Positions 36,590-45,259 of a stretch of 64,000 bases of DNA are shown piece after piece. The translations under genes were made by a program, and so were the position numbers. Within the stretch, counting starts at the first letter, position 1. Every line of letters begins with the position of its first letter. The DNA is taken from contig NZ_JAGGQU010000009.1 in the NCBI RefSeq assembly GCF_018613155.1, forward strand, positions 113,734 to 177,733. Reading direction: 5' to 3'. The notes beneath the pieces were generated by a model, which was not told the origin of the DNA, made no database searches, and saw only the letters and a list, made by a program, of their open reading frames with translations. Origin of the DNA: Bacillus sp. ISL-55. GTDB taxonomy: Bacteria > Bacillota > Bacilli > Bacillales > Cytobacillaceae.

Positions 36590-37285
36590 TTAGTCAATAT
36601 GATTTTTATTTTTCCCTTTAACAAATCGATAGGCCAAATACGCTACATATAGTGGAGTTGCGATATAAATTAAGTAAGGAAATTGGCTGTAGGTCCCTTT
36701 CCAAATGACGAACAGTAAAGAACCAAGGAATATTGTCACGATTGTTCCATACTTAGGGAGCGGTACTTCCTTGAAGCTTGGAATCCTGATTCTGCTTACC
36801 ATGAGAAAGCTCAGTGCCGTAAAGACAACTGTAGTAACGATATTCGGAATCAAGTCACCAAATAAAGTGAGGATGGCCATAATTCCGCCAGCTGCAGTAA
36901 TAGGCACCCCAATAAAATAATTAAGCGATGATTTATCAGTACTGATATTGAACCGCGCCAGGCGATAAGCTCCGAATAACGGGAATAATCCCGCTACCAT
37001 CAAGCCCAATAGTCCAAATTGGTAAAAGTATGTATAATAAACCAGGAACGATGGTGCTACACCAAATGTGACGATATCCGCCAGTGAATCAAGTTCCTTT
37101 CCCAGCTGGCTGTCCGCTTTCAGCATCCTCGCCAGCCTTCCGTCCATGCTGTCCAACATCATGCCGATTAAAATTAAAATGGCTGCATTGTTAAATTGGC
37201 CATTAGCCGCAAATCCAATTGATAGAAAACCGCAATATAAATTCCCAAGTGTGAACATATTAGGAATCATTTTTGTAAACCGCAT
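36590..37285 (-). CDS. pssA: CDP-diacylglycerol-serine O-phosphatidyltransferase
   Basis: The 231-residue membrane enzyme has the CDP-alcohol phosphotransferase motif DGRLARMLKADSQLGKELD near residues 47-65 (DG..AR...G...D...D) and about six helices. It makes phosphatidylserine, the precursor of phosphatidylethanolamine. It is longer than B. subtilis PssA, because of extra C-terminal helices. No phosphatidylserine decarboxylase gene follows here. The start ATG 37285 has only a weak GAGTGATG site. Confidence 0.88.
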   Translation of the reverse strand: MRFTKMIPNMFTLGNLYCGFLSIGFAANGQFNNAAILILIGMMLDSMDGRLARMLKADSQLGKELDSLADIVTFGVAPSFLVYYTYFYQFGLLGLMVAGLFPLFGAYRLARFNISTDKSSLNYFIGVPITAAGGIMAILTLFGDLIPNIVTTVVFTALSFLMVSRIRIPSFKEVPLPKYGTIVTIFLGSLLFVIWKGTYSQFPYLIYIATPLYVAYLAYRFVKGKNKNHID

Positions 37286-37542
37286 CAGTTGTCATCACTC
37301 TCCGAACTTTTCTAATTCTGCTTATGCCTATTTTTACCCCGGTCAACTAATAATCATGTTTATTTTATTATAGAATCGCCGAAAATATAGTTTAACTATA
37401 TCATTTTTTCTCATTCTGAGTAGAGGTTAACCTGAAAAAATCTTATCTGGAATCAAAAGAGTGTATCTCAATGGAAGTAATTTGTCAAAAAGACTTTTAA
37501 AATGATTCATCAAATTGTATACTAATTTGGGGCTGGTGAATT

Positions 37543-38013
37543 ATGATCAATAAGAACTTGCGTAAACTAAAATTTCTTCTTATAAAGTTATTTAGAATAA
37601 AAGAGAACGCACATAATGTATCTCTAGGGTTTACCCTTGGTTTCTTAATCCACTTCATCCCATCATTTGGCATGGGGCCTATAATTTCGACCGTAGGTGC
37701 CAAACTCTTCAAAGGGAATCCTATAGCCGGTTTCATTAGCGGTGTAGCACTCATCTGGCTTTTCCCATTCTTATTTTATTTGAATGTCGTAGTCGGTGAA
37801 ACTCTTTTCCCTTATGGTATCTTTCCCTCGGCAGCGGGTATGCCCTCTCATGGTTTAGATGCCGGGATCCATTTAGGTGAAGTTTTTTTCATAGGCATGA
37901 TCATTAATATCATCCTTTTCGGGATGGTTGTATACTACCTCATTTATACTATCATGAGAAAATACCGATTAAGCTTCCTTACTATAGTGAAAAAATGGGA
38001 AATTAAAAAATAA
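37543..38013 (+). CDS. DUF2062 domain-containing membrane protein
   Basis: A 156-residue protein with a basic N-terminus and the DUF2062 pattern NAHNVSLGFTLGFLIHFIPSFG, read here as NVSLGFTLGF and IHFIPSFGMG at residues 26-48, then GNPIAGFISG and a second helix pair. This is typically a small inner-membrane protein of unknown function. GGGGCTGGTGAATT precedes ATG 37543. Confidence 0.8.
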   Translation: MINKNLRKLKFLLIKLFRIKENAHNVSLGFTLGFLIHFIPSFGMGPIISTVGAKLFKGNPIAGFISGVALIWLFPFLFYLNVVVGETLFPYGIFPSAAGMPSHGLDAGIHLGEVFFIGMIINIILFGMVVYYLIYTIMRKYRLSFLTIVKKWEIKK

Positions 38014-38054
38014 GGAATGAAAAAAGCAATGCGCTGTTTCCATTCCTTATTTTT
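38012..38054. terminator. terminator between DUF2062 and VOC genes
   Basis: AAGGAATG (38012-38019) pairs with CATTCCTT (38041-38048), with further partial pairing inside. A T-run follows on the plus strand. Confidence 0.7.
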
Positions 38055-38058
38055 TGTC

Positions 38059-38412
38059 CTAGTTGACTTCAAGGAATTCTATTATTTCTTTATCTGGACC
38101 CAAATAGAAGATCGTCTTCCAACCATTGTCCAATGTATATGGACCCTCAAAAGAATGAAATTCTCTCTCACTCATTTCCTTCATTTTTTCATCAAGATTT
38201 TCCACCTCTAAGCAAAAATGAGTCCTTTCACCAATCTCTCCATCTGACTTTACCTGAGATAATTCAAGCCTAAAACCATTCTTCTCCAAAAAAATCATTT
38301 CTTCATTTTCAAAGTGGATTTTGCAGCTTACATTAAAACCAAGAATGACCTCATAAAAAGTTCTTGAAGCTGTCAAATCGCTTACTTCAAGTCCAAAATG
38401 ATGTAATCTCAT
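38059..38412 (-). CDS. VOC (glyoxalase/dioxygenase fold) protein
   Basis: A 117-residue single VOC module pair: RLHHFGLEVSDLTASRTFYEVILGF at the N-terminus, split as RLHHFGLEV and SRTFYEVILGF, then HFCLEVENLDEKMKEM in the second half, and a final Glu in KEIIEFLEV. The His and Glu metal ligands are present. It starts within the stop of the QueA-like gene (ATGA overlap), so the three genes form one operon. Substrate unknown. Confidence 0.82.
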   Translation of the reverse strand: MRLHHFGLEVSDLTASRTFYEVILGFNVSCKIHFENEEMIFLEKNGFRLELSQVKSDGEIGERTHFCLEVENLDEKMKEMSEREFHSFEGPYTLDNGWKTIFYLGPDKEIIEFLEVN

Positions 38413-39476
38413 TCTCCTCTTCCTTCTTTCATCGAGATGATCAGATTTATATCACCAAATTCGTGCCAAAGATATTTTTGTTCAATCGCGATATTATAAG
38501 CTTCTACGAGCTTGTTCTCATCAACGAAGGCAGCCAGCATATCCAAGTGACTTGCTTTCGGTTCATGAAACCCTGTTATAATCCCATCAACGATCTGTAG
38601 CTCATAATCCGATGTGATATACAGATTCGTCCATCCTTGAGTAGTTGAATTACTGGCTGCCGTTTCAAGTGCGCGAACAACAGTAGTTCCGGCTGCGATG
38701 ACCTTCGCTCCAAGATCTTTGGCTTTTACTATTGCCTCCATATCTTCCTGGCGAATAGAATATTCTTCGAAGTGTTCTTCTGGTGAATGGGCAAATTCAT
38801 CATCGAGTAAATAACTAAGACCGGTATGAAGCTGCAAAAATACCAATTTAACTCCTTTTTGCTTCAGCTTTAACAAGAGTTCCCAGCTGAAAGCCCGACC
38901 GGCTGATGGCATCTCAACAGATCCTGGCTGACTTGCAAAAACAGTCTGGTAATAATCGAGTTTCCACGGGTGATGAATATATTCATATCTTATTGGTTCA
39001 CCCATTGAGTAGATTTCATCGTAAAAATCTTTACCTCTCAGATTGAACTGGATCATCTTTAGTGGTGAATTAAATACTTCGCCAATTACATTCGCCTCTA
39101 AGGATTCGGAGAATTTTATGCAATCTCCTGATTGTACATTTGTTGCAACGATTAATACTTCCCATTCCGAGTCATTCTTCTTCCTGGCAAGCCGCACTTC
39201 CAAGTTCGTGCCGATCACCTCTCCATTTCTAAGCCATGTTCCTTTGAGAATTGCCGGGATTGTTCTGCTATTATTCAACACAAGTATATCCCCTGAATCG
39301 AAATATTTTTCTATTTGAATAAATCGATCGTGCATAACATTACCCGTTACTCTGTCCAACACCATCATCTTCACCTGATCTCTGCGCAGTCCTCTCCTTT
39401 CTGGCGGGCTTGAGGCGTTAAGAGAAGAAGGCAGAGAAAAATCATGAGTGTGCACCTTTGTTTCCATCTGCATCAT
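38409..39476 (-). CDS. divergent QueA paralog (SAM:tRNA ribosyltransferase-isomerase-like)
   Basis: The 355-residue protein follows the QueA fold. GDILVLNNSRTIPAILKG near residues 67-84, YQTVFASQPGSVEMPSAGRAF near 175 (split here as YQTVFASQPGS and PSAGRAF), LVFLQLHTGL near 215 and AAGTTVVRALE near 265 align with QueA landmarks. The N-terminal IAQ.P...R block is replaced by PPERRGLRRDQVKM, and the usual TAGLHF is SAGRAF. Canonical queA sits with tgt and ruvAB, and neither is here. It overlaps an SDR gene upstream and a VOC gene downstream. A changed substrate is likely. Confidence 0.75.
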   Translation of the reverse strand: MMQMETKVHTHDFSLPSSLNASSPPERRGLRRDQVKMMVLDRVTGNVMHDRFIQIEKYFDSGDILVLNNSRTIPAILKGTWLRNGEVIGTNLEVRLARKKNDSEWEVLIVATNVQSGDCIKFSESLEANVIGEVFNSPLKMIQFNLRGKDFYDEIYSMGEPIRYEYIHHPWKLDYYQTVFASQPGSVEMPSAGRAFSWELLLKLKQKGVKLVFLQLHTGLSYLLDDEFAHSPEEHFEEYSIRQEDMEAIVKAKDLGAKVIAAGTTVVRALETAASNSTTQGWTNLYITSDYELQIVDGIITGFHEPKASHLDMLAAFVDENKLVEAYNIAIEQKYLWHEFGDINLIISMKEGRGE

Positions 39477-40198
39477 CTCACCTCCCGACTAAACTCTTGA
39501 GCCTGGAATCGTTGTCCATTGACTCCTTTTGATTCTTCCGAGGCAAGGAAAAGAAAGACTTCGACAACATCCTCTGGTTTGGCTAACTCATAATCACAAT
39601 CCGGTACTGCAAGAGAATGCATTTTTGTATCCATCTCCCCAGGATCCACCATATTCATTCTAATATTTGTAGCGTTAAGTTCGTCTGCCCAGATCTCTGT
39701 CATCCCCTCGACAGCAAATTTGGAAATTCCATAAGCTCCCCAGCCTGCATAACCGACATGGCCAGCTTCTGAAGTTACGTTTATTATTGATCCTTCACCC
39801 TGTATAAGCATCGCTGGTAGTACCCTTCTTGTTATCAGGAACGGGCTGATGCCGTTCACCCTGATGACTTCAGCGAAGTCATCCTCAGGATAATCCAACA
39901 GTAGTGGCATTGGACTTGGTCCCAGAACTGAAGCGTTATTGATCAGGACATCAATTCTTCCGAAAGTTTCTAGTGTCAGGGCAACAAATTTTTCGGCTTC
40001 TCGCGGTACCGATACATCAGCTGTTATTGCCAGCACCTCTGCCCCATAGGATTCCGCTTCTTTTTTTACTGCATCAAGTTCATTTTCCCTTCGAGCGCAA
40101 ACAGCCAGCTTCGAACCTTCCTTTGCAAACCTTAGCATCAATGCTTTCCCTAATCCCTGTGATACACCTGTAATCATTACAACTTTATTTTTTATCAC
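39473..40198 (-). CDS. short-chain dehydrogenase/reductase
   Basis: A 241-residue SDR with TGVSQGLG at residues 10-17, NNAS near 88, the catalytic Ser in VTSEAGHVG near 140 and YGISK near 155. The frame is open from 40264, but AAGGAGGAAGTTGAAC just before GTG 40198 fixes the start. It is first in a three-gene operon with the QueA-like and VOC genes, overlapping the former by 4 bases. Substrate unknown. Confidence 0.83.
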   Translation of the reverse strand: MIKNKVVMITGVSQGLGKALMLRFAKEGSKLAVCARRENELDAVKKEAESYGAEVLAITADVSVPREAEKFVALTLETFGRIDVLINNASVLGPSPMPLLLDYPEDDFAEVIRVNGISPFLITRRVLPAMLIQGEGSIINVTSEAGHVGYAGWGAYGISKFAVEGMTEIWADELNATNIRMNMVDPGEMDTKMHSLAVPDCDYELAKPEDVVEVFLFLASEESKGVNGQRFQAQEFSREVR

Positions 40199-40332
40199 GT
40201 TCAACTTCCTCCTTAGTTTTCTTCTTGTATTTATCTTAAGATTTTGAAGAAAACCGCACCTCATCGAGAAGCTTGATATTTTCTACGACTTTAGTCTGAA
40301 GGATATAAGCTTTACGAAGTTGATAAAAAAAT

Positions 40333-40357
40333 AAAAGGCTGCTAATGGCAGCCTTTT
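40333..40357 (-). terminator. terminator of the GH13 gene
   Basis: AAAAGGCTGC (40333-40342) pairs with GCAGCCTTTT (40348-40357), followed on the minus strand by TATTTTTTTATC. Confidence 0.85.
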
Positions 40358-40364
40358 TAAAAGA

Positions 40365-42047
40365 TTAATCCTGAATCAGGTATACAATTGCTTCATACGG
40401 CTTTAATAAAATGGCAGATCCGTAACCTGTGTTTGCTTCATAATTTGAAATCAATACTTCATGTTTCTTGCCTTGCAGGTCCGCCGGAACATCAAAGCTC
40501 TGATTCTCATTTGTAAAATTCAATAAGACAAGTAATTTCTGCGATTCCAGTGTTCTTGTATAAACATATATACTCTCATCCTCAGGAATTAGGATATCAT
40601 AGCGGCCATGGACAATGACCGGGTGCTCTTTTCGAAGCTGGATTAGCTTTCGATAATAGTGGTAAATGGAATTTTCATCTTCCACAGCCTGCTTGGCATT
40701 AATGGCTGTATAGTTTGGATTTACCTGAAGCCACGGGGTACCAGTCGTAAATCCTCCATGATCACTATCGTCCCATTGGAAAGGAGTACGGGCATTGTCG
40801 CGTCCTTTTACATAGATTGACTCCATCACCTTTACAGGATTTTCTCCATTTTGATTCACTTTCTCGTTGTACATATTAAGGGTCTCAATATCCTTGTAAT
40901 CTTCGATGGATTCAAATCGTACATCTGTCATCCCGATTTCTTCACCTTGATAAATATAAGGTGTTCCTTTTAGCATATGAAGGAAAGTCCCAAGCATTTT
41001 CGCTGACTCCACACGGTATTCCTTATCGTCACCGAATCGCGATACCATCCTTGGCTGGTCATGATTATTGAGATAAAGGCTATTCCAGCCAATATCTTCA
41101 AGACCCTTTTGCCATTTTGTGAAGTTGTTTTTTAAATCGGTTAGCTTCAGAGGTTTAAGGTCCCATTTCCCTCCAGGACCTGAGTCCAGGTCGACGTGCT
41201 CGAATTGGAATACCATATTCAATTCATTTCTGGATTCATCGGTATAAAGCTTAGCTTCCTCTACATTGGCACCAGGCATCTCACCAACAGTCATTACATC
41301 ATATTGAGCAAGTGCTTCCCTATGCATTTCCTGCAGGTAATCATGAATTTTAGGTCCATTCATAAAGTATCTGCTTCCGGAAACGTATTTTTTCCCTTCT
41401 GGATTTGGCGCGTCAGGGAGGCCATCTACTTTCGAAATGAAGTTGATCACATCCATCCTGAATCCATCAATGCCTTTGTCCAGCCAGAATTTCATCATCT
41501 CATAGACTTCCTGGCGAAGTTTTGGGTTTTCCCAGTTCAAATCCGGTTGTTTTTTACTGAAAATATGCAGATAGTACTCACCGGTATTCTCATCCAATTG
41601 CCAGGCCGAACCGCTGAATGTTGACTGCCAGTTATTCGGTTCTTTCCCATCCTTGCCAGGCCTCCATACGTAGTAGTCACGATAAGGATTATCTTTCGAT
41701 TTTCTAGACTCAACAAACCACTGGTGTTCATCAGAACTATGGTTAACGACAAGGTCCATGATCAGCTTCATTCCTCTGTCATGCATTTCTTTTAATAGAA
41801 GCTCCCAGTCTGCCATCGTTCCGAAATCATCCATGATTTCACGATAATCACTGATATCATAACCATTATCATCATTTGGAGACTTGTATACTGGCGAGAG
41901 CCAAATAACATCTACACCCAGGTCTTTTAAATAGTCAAGCTTCGAGATAATCCCGGGAATATCGCCGATCCCATCGCCATTGGAATCCATGAAGCTCCTC
42001 GGATATATTTGATAAATGACTGATTCTTTCCACCAATGCTTTTTCAA
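40365..42047 (-). CDS. malL: oligo-1,6-glucosidase / isomaltase-type GH13
   Basis: The 560-residue GH13_31 enzyme has nucleophile Asp in GFRMDVINF near residue 198, acid Glu in TVGEMPG near 255 and Asp in NHDQPR near 328. QPDLNWENP near 166 is the oligo-1,6-glucosidase hallmark, and Val after the nucleophile (DVIN) favours alpha-1,6 bonds over alpha-1,4. There is no signal peptide, so it acts on imported isomalto-oligosaccharides. GTG 42056 lies inside the GGAG site, so TTG 42047 is the better start. A LacI regulator gene lies upstream. Confidence 0.9.
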   Translation of the reverse strand: MKKHWWKESVIYQIYPRSFMDSNGDGIGDIPGIISKLDYLKDLGVDVIWLSPVYKSPNDDNGYDISDYREIMDDFGTMADWELLLKEMHDRGMKLIMDLVVNHSSDEHQWFVESRKSKDNPYRDYYVWRPGKDGKEPNNWQSTFSGSAWQLDENTGEYYLHIFSKKQPDLNWENPKLRQEVYEMMKFWLDKGIDGFRMDVINFISKVDGLPDAPNPEGKKYVSGSRYFMNGPKIHDYLQEMHREALAQYDVMTVGEMPGANVEEAKLYTDESRNELNMVFQFEHVDLDSGPGGKWDLKPLKLTDLKNNFTKWQKGLEDIGWNSLYLNNHDQPRMVSRFGDDKEYRVESAKMLGTFLHMLKGTPYIYQGEEIGMTDVRFESIEDYKDIETLNMYNEKVNQNGENPVKVMESIYVKGRDNARTPFQWDDSDHGGFTTGTPWLQVNPNYTAINAKQAVEDENSIYHYYRKLIQLRKEHPVIVHGRYDILIPEDESIYVYTRTLESQKLLVLLNFTNENQSFDVPADLQGKKHEVLISNYEANTGYGSAILLKPYEAIVYLIQD

Positions 42048-42142
42048 AAAAATCACTCCAATTAATTTCTTTTTGTAAAGGACCTCTTCTTTATAAAGTG
42101 TTGCACACTCTTTCCCGATTCATAAAATCTTTCCCCTGCTCT

Positions 42143-42172
42143 AAGATAAATAAGGATATTTGAATGAGTCAA
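42143..42172 (-). promoter_or_regulatory. sigma-A promoter candidate for the GH13 gene
   Basis: On the minus strand TTGACT is followed after 18 bases by TATCTT. It lies about 100 bases before the start and 28 bases downstream of the LacI-type operator at 42200. Confidence 0.4.
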
Positions 42173-42199
42173 AAAACGATAACCAAAATAATTGTCTTA

Positions 42200-42211
42200 G
42201 TAAACGTTTAC
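42200..42211. promoter_or_regulatory. LacI-family/cre-like operator
   Basis: GTAAACGTTTAC is a perfect 12-bp palindrome with the central CG of LacI/CcpA family operators. It lies between the regulator stop (42215) and the GH13 promoter, and an identical copy lies in front of the regulator gene. Confidence 0.7.
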
Positions 42212-42214
42212 GTA

Positions 42215-43228
42215 TCATGTAAGATTAACTTTTTTCACACTTTCCCGTTCCACAACAGAGTGAGACATAATCCTGCTTTCAACTCTTCTTCCTTGATTCA
42301 TCATCATAAATAGCATTTCTGCTGCAACAAAACCCATTTCTTCCAAGGGCTGCGCTACTGTTGTAAGCGGCGGAATTGCCATCTCTGCGATCGGCAGATT
42401 ATCATATCCGATTATGGAAAGGTCCTCAGGTATTTTTATGCCAAGCCTATAAGCAGCCGATATCGCTCCAAGGGCCAATGCATCGCTGGCGGCAAATATA
42501 GCTGTCAAATCCGGGGATTGTTCAAGGAGTTTTGGTAAACCGGTCAAACCATCATTAAATGAAAATCCATTTGAATGGATTATATTTTCATCTTTAATGG
42601 CGAGTCCTCTTTGAACTAACGCTTGCTTAAAGCCGTCTATTCGCGGCTGGCCAGCTATTACGTCATCTTTATTTCCACTAATCATTCCGATTTTACAATG
42701 CCCCATTTTTACCAAATAATCAGTCGCCGTGAAAGCGGCATGCTTATCATCAACTTTCACGTAAGGCAAAGGATATTGATAGGATTCAGTCGAGATAAGG
42801 ACAACTGGTATCTGCATAGACTCCAGCTTGTTATAATACTCTTCAGTTATCATTTCACTAACAAACAGGATACCGTCCACTCTTTTTTCTGATAAAAGCC
42901 GTAAATACTTCATCGTTCTCTGTCCATGTGAAGCCGTATTACAGACAATCACGCTCGAATCATTACGATGGGCCGCTTCTTCAACACCTCGAAGGATTTT
43001 GGAAGAAAATTGGCTTGAAACTTCCGGAAATAGGATTCCTAAAGTATTGGATTTATTACTGATTAAACCACGGGCAAATGCATTTGGCTGATAGCCTAGT
43101 TCTTTTATCGCCAGATGGACCTTCTCTTCTGTTACTTTTGAATATCCGCCCTGACCATTGAGGACCCTTGATACAGTAGCAATCGAGACACTCGCATGTT
43201 TTGCTACGTCTTTTATGGTATAACTCAT
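42215..43228 (-). CDS. LacI-family transcriptional regulator
   Basis: A 337-residue LacI/GalR protein. The HTH and hinge TIKDVAKHASVSIATVSRVL lie at residues 3-22, and a periplasmic-binding-like effector domain spans 60-335. The frame extends to 43264, but the canonical MSYTIKDVAK start with AAAGGA upstream places it at 43228. An operator palindrome lies 18 bases upstream and another lies after the gene before the GH13 gene. It is thus probably auto-regulated and represses isomalto-oligosaccharide use. Confidence 0.92.
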   Translation of the reverse strand: MSYTIKDVAKHASVSIATVSRVLNGQGGYSKVTEEKVHLAIKELGYQPNAFARGLISNKSNTLGILFPEVSSQFSSKILRGVEEAAHRNDSSVIVCNTASHGQRTMKYLRLLSEKRVDGILFVSEMITEEYYNKLESMQIPVVLISTESYQYPLPYVKVDDKHAAFTATDYLVKMGHCKIGMISGNKDDVIAGQPRIDGFKQALVQRGLAIKDENIIHSNGFSFNDGLTGLPKLLEQSPDLTAIFAASDALALGAISAAYRLGIKIPEDLSIIGYDNLPIAEMAIPPLTTVAQPLEEMGFVAAEMLFMMMNQGRRVESRIMSHSVVERESVKKVNLT

Positions 43229-43245
43229 TACTACCAATCCTTTAC

Positions 43246-43257
43246 GTAAACGTTTAC
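43246..43257. promoter_or_regulatory. LacI-family/cre-like operator, regulator copy
   Basis: GTAAACGTTTAC again, 18 bases upstream of the regulator start codon, identical to 42200-42211. Confidence 0.7.
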
Positions 43258-43344
43258 GCTCCAAATTAATAATAGTATGATTTCAACTTAATATCAACCT
43301 TGTTTCGAATAAAAGTTGAATGAAGGGTGGTTCTATTTAAAGGA

Positions 43345-43372
43345 AAACTTGAAGGCCAGAACCTTCAAGTTT
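43345..43372 (-). terminator. terminator of the 52-residue gene
   Basis: AAACTTGAAGG (43345-43355) pairs with CCTTCAAGTTT (43362-43372). It lies just past the stop at 43376 on the minus strand. Confidence 0.75.
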
Positions 43373-43375
43373 ACT

Positions 43376-43534
43376 TTAGTTATTACTCTGATTTTCTTTC
43401 ACTTTTGCTGGCATTGGTCTTTCATCTGTGGTCATCCGGGATAATACATCACTGTCAAACTTATTGCGATCTTCCCCTATACCTGCCAAAGTATTAGCCG
43501 TTGGCAGCTGTTCAAGTTCTTTTCCTCTAGGCAA
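43376..43534 (-). CDS. small hydrophilic protein, unknown
   Basis: A 52-residue frame, beginning (M)PRGKELEQLPTANTLAG and ending PAKVKENQSNN, starts at TTG 43534 behind ACAGGAGGTGTCTGCA and ends at a clean terminator. The strong ribosome site and terminator argue for a real gene. It is polar, lacks Cys and has no membrane helix. Small spore or stress proteins look like this, but I do not know the family. Confidence 0.65.
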   Translation of the reverse strand: MPRGKELEQLPTANTLAGIGEDRNKFDSDVLSRMTTDERPMPAKVKENQSNN

Positions 43535-43662
43535 TGCAGACACCTCCTGTTTCTTTAAGATTCCTCTTTTCTTTATAACTTACACACACCAGATATTCCT
43601 TAAAGGTATTTGGAGGTCATTTGGTGAATTAATTAATAACTACATTGGTAAGGGTGATTATA

Positions 43663-44202
43663 TTGAAAATAGGATTGATACGTCATTTTAAAGTGACATT
43701 AGGTTACCCAAACAAGCTCGTCACCTCCCAGGAGCTTCTTACTTGGCAACAGGAGTATAATGAATCCAATATTGAGGAGGTTACTATCAATCATCAAGGA
43801 CAGAAGTGGAGCAAATGTTACTCAAGCGATTTAGAGAGAGCGAAAATTACTGCGTCCAGGGCTTTTGAGGGAAATATTACTTTTTTAGAGGACCTTCGGG
43901 AGATGTCGCTTTACCCTGTCATCCATACTGAAATGCGCCTGCCTCTTTGGCTTCACGTTACCTTGATAAGGCTTGCCTGGTTCTTAGGGCACAAATCGCA
44001 AAAGGAAAGTAAAAAAGAAGTTCTTTCACGCATAAACAGAGTTTTAGATGAGGCATTAGTTCAGGGTGAAGATATTTTGATTGTCGGCCATGGTGGGATT
44101 ATGATGTTCATGAGGAAGGAATTGCTCAAAAGAGGATTCTCAGGCCCGAAATTCAGCAGACCTGAAAATGCAAAAGTATATATTTTCGAAAAAAATAACT
44201 AA
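43663..44202 (+). CDS. histidine phosphatase family protein
   Basis: A 179-residue phosphoglycerate-mutase-fold protein. LIRHFK at residues 4-9 holds the catalytic His, although the usual RHG is RHF. YSSDLERAKITA near 53 and IVGHGGIM near 147 complete the site. The frame is open from 43645, but TTG 43663 places RHF at the expected position and follows AAGGGTGAT. Substrate unknown. Confidence 0.82.
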   Translation: MKIGLIRHFKVTLGYPNKLVTSQELLTWQQEYNESNIEEVTINHQGQKWSKCYSSDLERAKITASRAFEGNITFLEDLREMSLYPVIHTEMRLPLWLHVTLIRLAWFLGHKSQKESKKEVLSRINRVLDEALVQGEDILIVGHGGIMMFMRKELLKRGFSGPKFSRPENAKVYIFEKNN

Positions 44203-44208
44203 AGGCGC

Positions 44209-44772
44209 TCAGATTGAAGCGTCCTCTCTTATAATTGAATACATTTTTACGTCATAATGGGCACCTTTGATAAAAATGAATTTTCTTAAAATGCCCTCAA
44301 AGTTCATTCCGGCTTTTTCCATAACTCGCTCTGAACCTTTGTTTGCAACAAGGGCTTTTGCCTGAATCCTTACTAATTTCATTTCTTTCATTCCGAATCT
44401 TATCAACTCTTTAGCTGCTTCTGTAGCGATTCCTCTCCCCCAGTAGTCCATGGAAAGCGCATAACCTATTTCCGCAGTCTTATGTTGTGGCTGCCAGGAA
44501 ACAAAGTCAACGGTGCCAATAAGTTTATTATCCTCTTTATAGTGGATGCCCCAAGGAGCAATCTTCCCTTCTTCATAAAGAGCAAGAATCATTTTCACAT
44601 ATTCCTCAGTTGCCGCTCTTGTTTTATGCGCTTCCCAGAAGACATATTTTGATACCTCAGGATTGGATGCATAAGTATGTATATCATCAATATCCTCCAG
44701 ACTGATTTTCCTTAAAATCAGGCGCTCTGTTTCTAGCTGAGGCAGATTTTCATAAATATCTTCAATTCTCAA
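44209..44772 (-). CDS. GNAT acetyltransferase, RimJ/RimL type
   Basis: A 187-residue N-acetyltransferase with TERLILRKISLEDIDDIHTY near residues 15-34, AEIGYALSMDYWGRGIATEA near 105-124 (acetyl-CoA loop) and NKGSERVMEKAGMNFEG near 150. This is the protein-N-terminus or amino-acid acetylating branch. The TTG start at 44772 follows GGAGTGACTAAAA. It is convergent with the histidine phosphatase gene, with 6 bases between. Confidence 0.87.
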   Translation of the reverse strand: MRIEDIYENLPQLETERLILRKISLEDIDDIHTYASNPEVSKYVFWEAHKTRAATEEYVKMILALYEEGKIAPWGIHYKEDNKLIGTVDFVSWQPQHKTAEIGYALSMDYWGRGIATEAAKELIRFGMKEMKLVRIQAKALVANKGSERVMEKAGMNFEGILRKFIFIKGAHYDVKMYSIIREDASI

Positions 44773-44806
44773 TTTTAGTCACTCCAGACATTGCATTTAT
44801 AAGGGT

Positions 44807-44851
44807 GGTTTCGTAAAGGTTGTTGTTAAAGCCCTAAGCCGATTTTAACGT
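44807..44851. repeat. partial copy of the 680-856 element
   Basis: GGTTTCGTAAAGGTTGTTG continues to GATTTTAACGT and matches 681-725 with few changes. The right half of the element at 0.7 kb is missing here. Confidence 0.7.
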
Positions 44852-44921
44852 GTCAACATGAATGAATTGAATCGGTAATGGAAAAAGTAACGACGAGTCA
44901 TTCACAACAGGAGGTACTATA

Positions 44922-45041
44922 ATGGAGAATACCCACGAATTTGTTCAGAAGCTTCATGATAAGCAGAAGAAAGACGAACAAAATAGAAAGAGGCAAGGAA
45001 AAGAAAATCCAAGCGACAAACTCCCAAATAAACAACATTAA
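44922..45041 (+). CDS. DUF4023-like small protein
   Basis: A 39-residue product starting MENTHEFVQKLHDKQKKDEQ and ending SDKLPNKQH. The start has a perfect AGGAGGTACTATA site. It fits the tiny DUF4023 family of Bacillaceae, of unknown role. The mosaic repeat begins four bases after its stop codon. Confidence 0.8.
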   Translation: MENTHEFVQKLHDKQKKDEQNRKRQGKENPSDKLPNKQH

Positions 45042-45044
45042 AAT

Positions 45045-45219
45045 TAAAAGCGTAAGCGCCTTGATCAGCCCCGACAAGCACTGCCCGCCTAAAACGCCAC
45101 GTCCTGTGGCTGGCGGGTCTAGTACATCGTGTGCCACGGAGGGCCTGACAGTGAAGTCGTTCTTTGACTTTATTGGGCGGCCTGAAGTGTCTCGAGGGGC
45201 TAGGCGCTGGAGCTGGACA
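45045..45219. repeat. GC-rich mosaic repeat, copy 2 with 55-bp insert
   Basis: It has the same ends and order as the copy at 29113, but carries an extra 45083-45137 segment with its own CCCGCC/GGCGGG and CCAC/GTGG dyads. The element therefore has optional modules. Confidence 0.85.
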
Positions 45220-45259
45220 CTAATCTTAGTTCGAAAATCAAACTAACTTTAAAGTAAAT

